A stretch of DNA of 8,765 nucleotides from CAYTSA01 sp964440345 (GCA_964440345.1 CAYTSA010000126.1:1-8765), one strand, 5' to 3'. Shown: positions 1 through 5,593, counted from the stretch's first letter. Made by a program: numbers and translations. The notes: generated from the letters alone by a model not told the origin.

Positions 1-116
1 TACCCCTACAGTCATCCCCCGCTTTCAAGCGTTGCGGCCCCCGCCTTACCCCTACTGTCACTCCCCGCTTTCAAGCGTTGCGGCCCCCGCCTTACCCCTA
101 CAGTCATCCCCCGCTT
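1..116. repeat. 46-bp tandem repeat, about 2.5 copies
   Basis: Copy one is 1-46 and copy two is 47-92. They differ at three positions, unit positions 10, 15 and 16. Copy three starts at 93 and matches copy one exactly for 24 bases (93-116), then diverges. Each unit starts with TACCCCTA, is C-rich and contains GTCAT/CT..CCCCGCTTTCAAGCG. The array may continue to the left of the window. The GTCAYCCCCCGC core also begins the inverted repeat that follows, so the array may have grown out of a dispersed REP-type element. No coding function is supported. Confidence 0.85.
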
Positions 117-125
117 CACTTTTTT

Positions 126-197
126 GTCACCCCCCGCGAAGGCGGGGGGGCCAGAGGCTGCGGCATAGCTGGATTCCTCGCCTGCGCGGGCAATGAC
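126..197. repeat. REP-like imperfect inverted repeat
   Basis: The left arm (126-154) starts GTCACCCCCCGCGAAGGCGG and ends CCAG. The right arm (169-197) starts CTGGATTCC and ends CAATGAC. The arms pair imperfectly over 29 bases around a 14-base loop. The form GTCATtcCCGCGaaGGCGGG...CTGGAttCC..CGCGGG.AATGAC is the familiar intergenic dispersed palindrome of many proteobacteria. A third half-arm-like stretch, GTCATTGCATTGGCGAGGCG, lies at 211-230. It could be a structured RNA or transcription end for genes on either side, but no T-run follows. Confidence 0.7.
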
Positions 198-504
198 ATC
201 CTTGGGACGTGTCATTGCATTGGCGAGGCGGCCCTATGCTGATATCGTCAATAAGCCTCGCGACAGTAGAGTATGTTGCCTTAATGTGGGCGCAGAATGC
301 AAATGCTCTCCTGAGTCCATTAAGTGGAAAACCACACCGACCTCCGTGTAGACAGGCAGAAAACAACCATTGCCGCATTTATTACCACTAAACAGAGCTA
401 ACGGCATAGCCATATAGTTAAACGTATTTTATCTATTTGCTTTTCCGAGCAACGAGTTTTTTTTGTTGGGGAATCAGGGAAAAGAGTATAATGAGAAAAA
501 CTGC
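198..504. other. gene-free stretch downstream of the LysE-family gene
   Basis: Apart from the half-arm at 211-230 I see no supported gene here. Short open frames exist on both strands, but none has a convincing ribosome-binding site or a recognisable protein. The segment from about 385 to 505 is visibly AT-rich and contains a run of eight T at 457-464. No clear stem precedes that run on either strand, so I do not call a terminator. Confidence 0.5.
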
Positions 505-1134
505 TTAAAGTATGAGCCGCAGCCCTTGCAGCAGGAACTGCAAAGCAAACCAGGCCAGCGCCGCGCCCATGAGCCGCATGGTCCAGACGTATGCGCTGCT
601 GCGCAAGAAGCCGCTGAAGCGGTCTGTGAGCCAGGCCACACAGACTTTGGCCCCCACCAGGCACGCGTAGAATCCCAACAGGTGCAGCGCAGGCGCGGCC
701 AGACCCAGCTCCCGCCAACTGGTCACCAGCAGCGGACCGCCCACCGAGAGCCAGTAGAGCCATGGGTTCGGACTGAGGAGGTTAGTCAGCACGCCCTTGC
801 GCAACGACTTGGGCGCCAGGTTGGAGCGCTTGACCTCTGCTCCGCGGCAGGTGAACGACTCCCAGGCCAGATAAGCCAGAAACACGGCGCCGGCCAGGGC
901 CACGCCGCCCATGACCGGCTCCAGCCTGGCTGCTGCGCCCACCAGCAGCAGGGCCAGGGCGATGACCGGCGGGTCGGTGATGAGCGGGGCCATGGCCACG
1001 CGAAAGCCGGACTTCACCGAGTGGGCCAGGGTTTCCGTAACCACCAGCGTAAGCAGCGGGCCGGGCGACACGCCCGCGGAAAAGCCCAGGGCCAGCCCGG
1101 AGAGCAGCGCGGCCGCCAGGGAGTCTATGATCAT
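505..1134 (-). CDS. LysE/RhtB-family amino-acid or metabolite exporter
   Basis: Predicted inner-membrane exporter of 209 aa, close to the usual LysE/RhtB length. The family exports amino acids and related small molecules. The substrate cannot be read from the sequence. Visible family marks are the N-terminal G-V-S-P-G-P-L-L motif (PGP at residues 24-26), a central N-P-W-L-Y-W segment (residues 123-128) in place of the usual NPKxxxF/W, and about six hydrophobic stretches (roughly residues 5-32, 45-70, 74-92, 120-140, 148-172 and 185-205). The open frame extends 42 codons further upstream to 1260, but that extension is polar, cysteine-rich and unlike the family. The ATG at 1134 starts directly at the first membrane helix, preceded by a weak AGGC. 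It diverges from rdgC-like 1330 with 195 bp between them and looks monocistronic. Confidence 0.85.
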   Translation of the reverse strand: MIIDSLAAALLSGLALGFSAGVSPGPLLTLVVTETLAHSVKSGFRVAMAPLITDPPVIALALLLVGAAARLEPVMGGVALAGAVFLAYLAWESFTCRGAEVKRSNLAPKSLRKGVLTNLLSPNPWLYWLSVGGPLLVTSWRELGLAAPALHLLGFYACLVGAKVCVAWLTDRFSGFLRSSAYVWTMRLMGAALAWFALQFLLQGLRLIL

Positions 1135-1202
1135 GTAGATTGCCTGTTGTTCAGTGTTTATTTGCTGTGGTTCGCCGCCGCAACTACCTGATTTTTCCGT
1201 GG

Positions 1203-1258
1203 GTTGGCAAGTCCCGAAAGCAAAGGCGAAACAGCCGGGTCTTTCATTGATCGCCAAC
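1203..1258. promoter_or_regulatory. possible structured element in the divergent intergenic region
   Basis: Nested complementarity is visible. GTTGGC (1203-1208) pairs with GCCAAC (1253-1258). Directly inside, AAGTCCC (1209-1215) pairs with GGGTCTT (1237-1243) with one T-T mismatch. A small GGC/GCC hairpin (1225-1227 with 1234-1236) closes a GAAACA loop. On the plus strand the unpaired parts are purine-rich (GAAAGCAAA), as often seen in RNA internal loops, and the element would lie about 70 nt upstream of the 1330 start. It does not match a riboswitch class I can name. It could also be an operator for the divergent genes or chance pairing. Confidence 0.2.
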
Positions 1259-1329
1259 ATGCGCTACAAAGCCGCATCGTCCTGGCGGTTCTAAACGGGC
1301 AGCCAACTTTATCAGACTAAGGAGACGCT

Positions 1330-1944
1330 ATGGGGTTTACATCGTCAAGCTGCAGCTTCACCCGCTTTCGCGTGGTGGAGGAAATATCCAAGGATTTTTG
1401 GCCTACGGTCCCTAATCTTCTGAAAAAATTCGCCTTTCGGGATATTGACCACACCAATGACGAACGCTCATTCGGCTGGGTGTGTATAGACGACATGCTG
1501 GACACAGAATGGACCACAGCGCCGCCGGAAAAAGCGCACTATTTCGCTTTTTCCCTGCGGCTGGACACCCGGCGCATTCCGGCCGCGGTGATGAAAAAAC
1601 ATCTGACCATCGCCATGCGCCAGGCCCAAAAAGAATTGGCCGAGCAGGGCAAGAAGTTCCTCTCCCGGGATCAGAAACGGCAAATTAAGGAGCAGGTGCA
1701 GCACAATCTCATGTCCCGGGTTCTGCCCATTCCGGCTGTGTTCGACGTGTCCTGGAACATTGAAAAGAACGTCATCTACTTCGCTTCGGTGCAGGCCAAG
1801 GCCGTGGACCTGTTTACGGACTATTTTACGGAAACGTTTGACCTGCACCTGGAGCCGTTGACGCCTTTTTGGCAGGCCTTGCGCCATGTTGGCGAAGATT
1901 CCATGCACAGACTGGAGCAGGTGGATCCGGCGCAGTTTGTGTAG
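1330..1944 (+). CDS. RdgC-like protein, N-terminal half (split RdgC)
   Basis: RdgC is a nucleoid-associated, ring-forming double-stranded DNA-binding protein that restrains RecA-promoted recombination. E. coli RdgC has about 303 aa; this product has 204. Similarity to the N-terminal two thirds of RdgC, compared from memory, includes a G-W at residues 49-50 and the segment R-x-I-P-x-x-V-x-K-x-x-L (82-92). A charged helix follows (96-125) with K-x-x-I-K-E-x-V-x-x-x-L. The next stretch is P-x-x-F-D-V-S-W...I-Y-F-A-S-x-x-A-K-A-x-D (135-160), ending at E-P-L-T-P (175-179). The C-terminal finger/dimerisation part is absent and appears to be encoded at 2522. The start has AAGGAG at 1319-1324, five bases before ATG. 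The 25 residues after PLTP have no clear RdgC match. The family call rests on recalled sequence, not on a search. Confidence 0.72.
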   Translation: MGFTSSSCSFTRFRVVEEISKDFWPTVPNLLKKFAFRDIDHTNDERSFGWVCIDDMLDTEWTTAPPEKAHYFAFSLRLDTRRIPAAVMKKHLTIAMRQAQKELAEQGKKFLSRDQKRQIKEQVQHNLMSRVLPIPAVFDVSWNIEKNVIYFASVQAKAVDLFTDYFTETFDLHLEPLTPFWQALRHVGEDSMHRLEQVDPAQFV

Positions 1945-1960
1945 CAGACAAGTAACTGCT

Positions 1961-1997
1961 GACTGACGCAGACAAGGAACAGACAATCGCAGACAAG
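1961..1997. repeat. left inverted CGCAGA cluster of the GxxExxY unit
   Basis: The 10-base CTGACGCAGA at 1963-1972 is the exact reverse complement of TCTGCGTCAG at 2480-2489, on the other side of the GxxExxY gene. A second CGCAGA (1988-1993) and a degenerate ACAGA in between mirror the repeated TCTGCG motifs of the right cluster. The nine bases GCAGACAAG also occur as direct repeats at 1944-1952, 1968-1976 and 1989-1997. The last of these overlaps the ribosome-binding site of the GxxExxY gene. Confidence 0.65.
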
Positions 1998-2005
1998 AGG
2001 CGCTT

Positions 2006-2389
2006 ATGGAACTTAATGAAATAACGTATGAGATTAATGGCGCAGCCTTTGAAGTTAATAAGGAACTTGGAGCTGGGTTTCTGGAGAAGGTGTATGAGAA
2101 CGCCATGTGCGTCGAATTGCTTTCCAGAGGTCTCAACGTTTTGAGACAGGCGCCAATACAAGTATATTACAAGGCAACACATGTCGGTGACTACTGTGCA
2201 GACATACTTGTGGAGAATTCTGTTATTGTGGAGTTGAAGACAGCAGAAACAATATCACGAATGCATGAAGCGCAGCTCCTCAATTCTCTGCGGGCAACAG
2301 GAATGAGAATTGGCCTGCTCATTAATTTTTATCACCCGAAGGTGCAGATAAAGCGTCTTGTACACAGGTTCGAAGAACCAGTCGCATAA
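2006..2389 (+). CDS. GxxExxY protein, PD-(D/E)XK nuclease fold
   Basis: Small 127-aa protein of the GxxExxY family, whose members are predicted PD-(D/E)XK-fold nucleases of unproven role. The naming motif is complete: G24-F-L-E27-K-V-Y30. The nuclease-like core is D66 followed nine residues later by E76-L-K78, on the strands C-A-D-I-L-V-E and V-I-V-E-L-K. The later H-E-A-Q-L-L-N-S-L (87-95) and I-G-L-L-I-N-F (102-108) are also typical. Length is normal for the family and all putative catalytic residues are present, so the gene looks intact. ATG 2006 follows AGAGG (1996-2000 region) by five bases. Codons and base composition are visibly more AT-rich than the neighbours. Together with the inverted TCTGCG clusters on both sides, this suggests transfer as a small unit. 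It lies on the same strand as, and between, the two RdgC-like genes. Confidence 0.88.
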   Translation: MELNEITYEINGAAFEVNKELGAGFLEKVYENAMCVELLSRGLNVLRQAPIQVYYKATHVGDYCADILVENSVIVELKTAETISRMHEAQLLNSLRATGMRIGLLINFYHPKVQIKRLVHRFEEPVA

Positions 2390-2457
2390 CTATCTGCGCC
2401 TGTCAGCGAATATATGTCTGTGTATGTTTACGCTGAGTAACATGTATGCAGTGCAGC

Positions 2458-2494
2458 ATCTGCGAAAATCTGCGTGTAATCTGCGTCAGCTGCG
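2458..2494. repeat. right inverted TCTGCG cluster of the GxxExxY unit
   Basis: TCTGCG occurs at 2459-2464, 2469-2474 and 2480-2485, followed by a degenerate GCTGCGG at 2488-2494. A further copy (2393-2398) lies just after the GxxExxY stop codon. The cluster is the inverted counterpart of the CGCAGA cluster at 1961-1997, with an exact 10-base match between 2480-2489 and 1963-1972. It ends about 17 bases before the ribosome-binding site of the 2522 gene. Repeats of the form AATCTGCGT...ATCTGCGG are, from memory, commonly found next to GxxExxY genes in unrelated bacteria. Confidence 0.65.
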
Positions 2495-2521
2495 GTAAAA
2501 ATCATTAGTTAAGGAGAATAC

Positions 2522-3049
2522 ATGGCGGACCTCTATTTTGGACAAATAAAAGATATTGTGCTGGGCCAGGATTTCCTTACCTGGTTGTGGTATGCGAGCG
2601 AGAAGAACGAGTGGCGCTTTACCGCGTCCAACGGAGAGGAGTATCTGCTGCTGGTGGAGCAGCAGGTTTCCGTGCAAGGGGGCGAGGGCGAGGCGGTCGA
2701 AAAGGCCGTGGTCAGCGGCGCTTCTGGCCAGCTGAGGGAGGCCCGGCTGGGTCTGGCCAGCGGCAAGAAGGTGACCAAGGCCAAGATTCGCGTGGAGCTG
2801 GAGGTGGAGGCCTTTCAGTTCACCTTCAAGGCGGACGATTTTACCCACGCCGGCTTCAAGACGCCGCCTGTGGAAACAAAGGACCGCGAGGAAGACCCGG
2901 ATGGCGTTTTTCTCGAAAAGATGTATCTAATGGAACGCTGCATGGGCTATATGGATGAGTTGTTTGCTACGTTTATTAATCTGCGGCTGGGGCCGTCCTG
3001 GCCGGAAGAGGCCAAGGCTGTGGGCGCGTGGCTGCGCAATGAATCATAA
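2522..3049 (+). CDS. RdgC-like protein, C-terminal half (split RdgC)
   Basis: A 175-aa protein without an obvious name on its own. Compared from memory with E. coli RdgC, it follows the order of the C-terminal half. F-L-T-W-L-W-Y-x-S (residues 18-26) corresponds to LTLTEWVRSG. An acidic E-E-Y-L-L-L (39-44) matches the FQLLDEAEL region. S-G-K-K-V-T-K (80-86) matches AGKVVTK. F-Q-F-T-F-K-A-D-D (98-106) matches the strand before the LKRLKF segment, and a terminal helix D-E-L-F-A-T-F-I-N-L (145-154) corresponds to the last RdgC helix. The start has AAGGAG at 2511-2516 five bases before ATG, the same layout as the 1330 gene. The good start signal and native-looking N-terminus argue for a working gene, not debris. 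It is followed after 33 bp by dppB-like 3083. The assignment is inference from motif order. Confidence 0.55.
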   Translation: MADLYFGQIKDIVLGQDFLTWLWYASEKNEWRFTASNGEEYLLLVEQQVSVQGGEGEAVEKAVVSGASGQLREARLGLASGKKVTKAKIRVELEVEAFQFTFKADDFTHAGFKTPPVETKDREEDPDGVFLEKMYLMERCMGYMDELFATFINLRLGPSWPEEAKAVGAWLRNES

Positions 3050-3082
3050 TCCGGAAAGAGCAACCCTGAACCAGAGGAACGC

Positions 3083-4096
3083 ATGAACTGGAGTCCCTGG
3101 AAACGGCTTCTGGCCCGGGCAGGGGCCAAACTGCTCTGGGTGGGGGTGGTGTTTTTCGGCATCACCGTGATCAGTTTCTGGGTCATTCACCTGGCCCCGG
3201 GCTCGCCCACGGACATGCAGACCACCCTGAACCCCATGGCTGGGGCCGAGGCCCGGCAGCGCTTGGAGCGGCTCTACGGTCTGGACAAGCCGCTGCACGT
3301 GCAATACGTGAACTGGATTTCACGGCTGGCCCGCTTGGATTTCGGCCGGTCCATGTCTGGCGACCACCGGCTGGTGTGGGACAAGATCAAGGAGCGGCTG
3401 CCCCTGACCTTTGGCATGAACGTGGCCTCGCTCATCTTCACGCTGCTTATCGCCACGCCCATTGGCGTGGCCTCGGCCTATTGGCAGGGCCGGCTGTTCG
3501 ACAAGCTATCGACCATATTTGTGTTCATCGGCTTCGCCATGCCTGGCTTTTGGCTGGCCTTGCTGCTCATGCTGCTCTTGGGCGTCAAATATCACATTCT
3601 GCCCATTAGCGGACTTACCTCGCTGGATTACGAGCAATATTCCACATGGGGCAAAATAGTAGACCTGGCCCGGCGCCTGGTCCTGCCCATCTTTATCTAC
3701 ACCTTTTCGGCCCTGGCCGGCATGTCGCGGTTCATGCGCACGGCCATGCTGGAGTGTCTGCGGCAGGACTACGTGCTCACGGCCCGGGCCAAGGGACTGC
3801 CGGAAAGCACAGTGGTGTTCAAACACGCCATGCGCAACGCTCTGCTGCCCATGATAACCATCATGGGCCTGTCCGTGCCCGGACTCATTGGCGGCAGCGT
3901 CATCATAGAATCAATCTTTGCCCTGCCCGGGCTGGGCCAGCTGTTTTATCAGGGCATCATGGCCCGGGACTATCCGTTGATCATGGGCTCGCTGGTGCTG
4001 GGGGCGGTGCTTACCCTGGCCGGGAATCTGTTGGCTGATTTGGGCTACGGCCTAGCCGACCCGCGCATACGCATTGGCGGCCGGGGGGAGGGGTGA
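3083..4096 (+). CDS. dppB: peptide/nickel-type ABC transporter permease, DppB-like
   Basis: Inner-membrane permease of a dipeptide/oligopeptide/nickel ABC importer. Its 337 aa match the DppB/OppB length. A first membrane helix (about 16-36) ends in the family motif H-L-A-P-G-S-P. A periplasmic part carries L-Y-G-L-D-K-P and D-F-G-R-S, and five further helices lie near 114-134, 146-168, 198-216, 256-276 and 300-320. The cytoplasmic EAA loop (about 226-255) reads D-Y-V-x-T-A-R-A-K-G-L...H-A-x-R-N-A-L-L-P and is intact for ATPase docking. The ATG at 3083 has AGAGGA just upstream. Its stop forms TGATG (4094-4098), a junction that normally couples the second permease gene, but here a toxin-antitoxin module follows. 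The substrate is not determinable, and no ATPase or binding protein lies in the window. Confidence 0.9.
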   Translation: MNWSPWKRLLARAGAKLLWVGVVFFGITVISFWVIHLAPGSPTDMQTTLNPMAGAEARQRLERLYGLDKPLHVQYVNWISRLARLDFGRSMSGDHRLVWDKIKERLPLTFGMNVASLIFTLLIATPIGVASAYWQGRLFDKLSTIFVFIGFAMPGFWLALLLMLLLGVKYHILPISGLTSLDYEQYSTWGKIVDLARRLVLPIFIYTFSALAGMSRFMRTAMLECLRQDYVLTARAKGLPESTVVFKHAMRNALLPMITIMGLSVPGLIGGSVIIESIFALPGLGQLFYQGIMARDYPLIMGSLVLGAVLTLAGNLLADLGYGLADPRIRIGGRGEG

Positions 4097-4098
4097 TG

Positions 4099-4359
4099 TT
4101 AGTAAACGTCTTCATGATGCAAAAAGCGAAGAAACGTGACCGTTCTGGTCTCTTCGTCCACCTCGAACAGGACAACGTGACTGCCCACATGCGCTCTGTG
4201 TTTATTTTTCAACACGTTGCGCAATGGCTTGAAGAGTGAGGGGCTCATGCAGATCGAATCCAATGTGCGCAACAATTGCTGGTATTTGGGACTCCCTGGT
4301 CTGAGCCTTTTGATATCTCTGTCAAACCGTTTTGTTGTAGCCCCGAAATACTCACTCAT
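4099..4359 (-). CDS. RelE/ParE-superfamily toxin
   Basis: An 86-aa protein with the fold and length of RelE/YafQ-type type II toxins, typically ribosome-dependent mRNA endonucleases. It opens with a basic helix (T-x-x-F-D-R-D-I-K-R-L, residues 9-19). It continues with K-P-L-R-N-V-L-K (44-51) and H-R-A-H-V-G-S-H-V-V-L-F-E-V-D (54-68). It ends in F-L-H-H-E-D-V-Y (79-86), the His-rich end typical of active mRNA interferases in this group. Start ATG 4359 overlaps the antitoxin stop by eight bases, the usual antitoxin-first coupled order. It lies on the minus strand, and its stop codon sits two bases after the dppB-like stop. Base composition is visibly lower in G+C than the permease genes. ParE-like gyrase inhibition is a less likely alternative. 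Confidence 0.85.
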   Translation of the reverse strand: MSEYFGATTKRFDRDIKRLRPGSPKYQQLLRTLDSICMSPSLFKPLRNVLKNKHRAHVGSHVVLFEVDEETRTVTFLRFLHHEDVY

Positions 4360-4609
4360 CTTCGCCTTCCAACAACGAGCTCAGGTGTTTGTGCATTTCT
4401 TCTCTGCTGTTGAACCGTGTAACCCGTCCCTGGCGAACGTCTTCCTCCGCTTTTGCAACGGCTTGTATGGCTTTTTCCGATATGCACTCTTCGGGCGGCA
4501 TGGTCTCTTTTTCATCAGTAATAGTCACAGTATAGTACGCGAATTTGGAAATATCCGTCTCGTTGGGAAAAAGTTGCATCAAATCGCTGCCCTTGACGCC
4601 GGCAACCAC
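4352..4609 (-). CDS. type II antitoxin, partner of the RelE-like toxin
   Basis: An 85-aa acidic protein when read from the GTG at 4609. It has no N-terminal DNA-binding domain that I can name. Its C-terminal part, A-K-A-E-E-D-V-R-Q-G-R-V-x-x-F-N-S-x-E-E (about 52-70), resembles the toxin-wrapping tail of RelB/Phd-type antitoxins. Position and eight-base overlap with the toxin support the role more than sequence does. The true start is uncertain. GTG 4609 lies 17 bases from the nearest Shine-Dalgarno, whereas an in-frame ATA at 4621-4619 lies five bases from a perfect AAGGAGG and would give M-A-S-K-V-V-A-G at the N-terminus. A likely promoter precedes it at 4654-4683. Such modules normally repress their own promoter. 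Confidence 0.75.
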   Translation of the reverse strand: MVAGVKGSDLMQLFPNETDISKFAYYTVTITDEKETMPPEECISEKAIQAVAKAEEDVRQGRVTRFNSREEMHKHLSSLLEGEDE

Positions 4610-4618
4610 TTTCGAAGC

Positions 4619-4633
4619 TATGGTTTCCTCCTT
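4619..4633 (-). promoter_or_regulatory. antitoxin ribosome-binding site facing an ATA codon
   Basis: On the minus strand AAGGAGG (4633-4627) is followed after AAACC by ATA (4621-4619). The ATA is in frame with the antitoxin through GCT TCG AAA to the GTG at 4609. The spacing is ideal for an ATG that is not there. Either ATA is used inefficiently, or the start was lost and GTG 4609 serves, or the base is a sequencing difference. Confidence 0.6.
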
Positions 4634-4653
4634 GATGGAATGGCGAACGCCGC

Positions 4654-4683
4654 ATCATACCCTGGCCGGCGCATCGCCTGCAA
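4654..4683 (-). promoter_or_regulatory. candidate sigma-70 promoter for the toxin-antitoxin module
   Basis: The minus strand carries TTGCAG (4683-4678), 18 bases, then TATGAT (4659-4654). The -10 has one mismatch to consensus and the -35 keeps TTG only. Transcription would start near 4647, about 14 bases before the AAGGAGG. A direct repeat GATGCGSCG surrounds the -10 and could be an operator. The promoter lies within 25-50 bp of the dppC-like start and points away from it. Confidence 0.45.
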
Positions 4684-4704
4684 GTCCCCGGAGGTCCCTG
4701 TTCC

Positions 4705-5553
4705 ATGCTGAGCCGGTTCTCGTTCTTTATTTCCCGGCGGTTTTGGGGCCGCTACGGGTTGCTCCTGCTGGGCGGGACCATAGTGGGGGCCATGTCTGTG
4801 CTGGCCCTGTTGGCGCCGGTCATCGCGCCCTTCGATCCCACAGACATGGATTTTGACGCCATTATGCAGGGGCCTGGCGCCGCGCACCTGTTGGGCACGG
4901 ATGCGCTGGGCCGGGACCTGTTCTCGCGCATGCTGTACGGGGCGCGGGTCTCACTGTGGGTCGGCTTTGTGGCTGTGGGGTTGTCCGTGTCCATAGGGCT
5001 TGCGCTGGGGCTCATTGCCGGCTATTTCGGCGGCGTTACAGACGAGATCATCATGCGCGGGGTGGACGTGATGCTTTGCTTTCCGTCCTTTTTTCTCATC
5101 CTGGCGGTCATCGCCTTTCTGGAGCCCAGCCTGGTGAACATCATGATTGTCATCGGGCTTACGTCCTGGATGGGCGTGGCCCGGCTGGTCCGGGCCGAGA
5201 CCCTGACCCTGCGGGAGCGGGATTTTGTGGCTGCGGCCCAGCTAGCCGGGGCTGGTCCGGCGCGGATACTGTTTATGCATGTATTGCCTAACGCCCTGGC
5301 GCCGGTGCTGGTGGCGGCCACACTTGGCGTGGCTGGGGCCATACTCACAGAATCGGCCCTCAGCTTTCTGGGCCTGGGGGTGCAGCCGCCAACGCCCAGC
5401 TGGGGCAATATCTTGATGGAAGGCAAGGATGTGCTGGACATCGCGCCCTGGATGTCCATTTTTCCGGGGCTGGCCATTCTTTTTACCGTGCTGGGCTACA
5501 ACTTGCTGGGCGAGAGTTTGCGGGACATTCTTGACCCGCGGCTGCGGGAATAA
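4705..5553 (+). CDS. dppC: peptide/nickel-type ABC transporter permease, DppC-like
   Basis: Second inner-membrane permease of the same importer, 282 aa, slightly shorter than the usual 290-300. An N-terminal helix (about 18-41) is followed by A-P-F-D-P. Next comes the strongly conserved H-L-L-G-T-D-x-L-G-R-D-x-F-S-R-x-x-Y-G-A-R-x-S-L (61-84). The EAA loop (about 173-200) reads F-V-A-A-A-Q-L-A-G-A...H-V-L-P-N-x-L-A-P, and the end is L-S-F-L-G-L-G-V-Q-P-P-x-P-S-W-G (219-234) and L-G-x-x-L-R-D-x-L-D-P-R-L. ATG 4705 has CGGAGGT at 4689-4695. It should pair with DppB-like 3083 but is separated from it by 608 bp containing the toxin-antitoxin module on the other strand. Transcription from the upstream operon must cross that module, or a local promoter must exist. 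Confidence 0.9.
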   Translation: MLSRFSFFISRRFWGRYGLLLLGGTIVGAMSVLALLAPVIAPFDPTDMDFDAIMQGPGAAHLLGTDALGRDLFSRMLYGARVSLWVGFVAVGLSVSIGLALGLIAGYFGGVTDEIIMRGVDVMLCFPSFFLILAVIAFLEPSLVNIMIVIGLTSWMGVARLVRAETLTLRERDFVAAAQLAGAGPARILFMHVLPNALAPVLVAATLGVAGAILTESALSFLGLGVQPPTPSWGNILMEGKDVLDIAPWMSIFPGLAILFTVLGYNLLGESLRDILDPRLRE

Positions 5554-5593
5554 GGCTGGCCGCCGCCCGGGGAAAGGGCCAAGGAGAATCGCT

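Noticed and set aside
1..116. Tandem repeats considered as a CRISPR fragment
   Set aside because: The whole 46-bp unit repeats head to tail. There are no unique spacers and no cas gene.
209..391. Open frame of 60 codons on the plus strand
   Set aside because: No ribosome-binding site, no recognisable protein, and it overlaps the repeat half-arm.
463..492. Promoter-like TTGTTG - 18 bp - TATAAT on the plus strand
   Set aside because: The -10 is perfect, but the -35 is poor and the only downstream sequence is antisense to the exporter. It sits in an AT-rich patch where TATAAT arises easily.
463..1191. Long plus-strand open frame (242 codons) antisense to the LysE-family gene
   Set aside because: Its translation is Gln/Arg/His/Ala-rich with no family resemblance, while the opposite strand has clear exporter motifs. 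It is a G+C-driven shadow.
1135..1260. 42-codon N-terminal extension of the LysE-family protein
   Set aside because: The residues are polar and cysteine-containing, unlike the family. The ATG at 1134 gives the normal length and begins at the first membrane helix.
4217..4711. Plus-strand open frame of 164 codons across the toxin-antitoxin module
   Set aside because: It is antisense to two overlapping genes with family resemblance and coupled layout, has no start signal, and its protein resembles nothing known.
5429..5593. N-terminal extension of the zinc-ribbon protein into dppC-like
   Set aside because: The extension overlaps the conserved permease C-terminus. A strong AAGGAG places the start at 5594, directly before the first C-x2-C.
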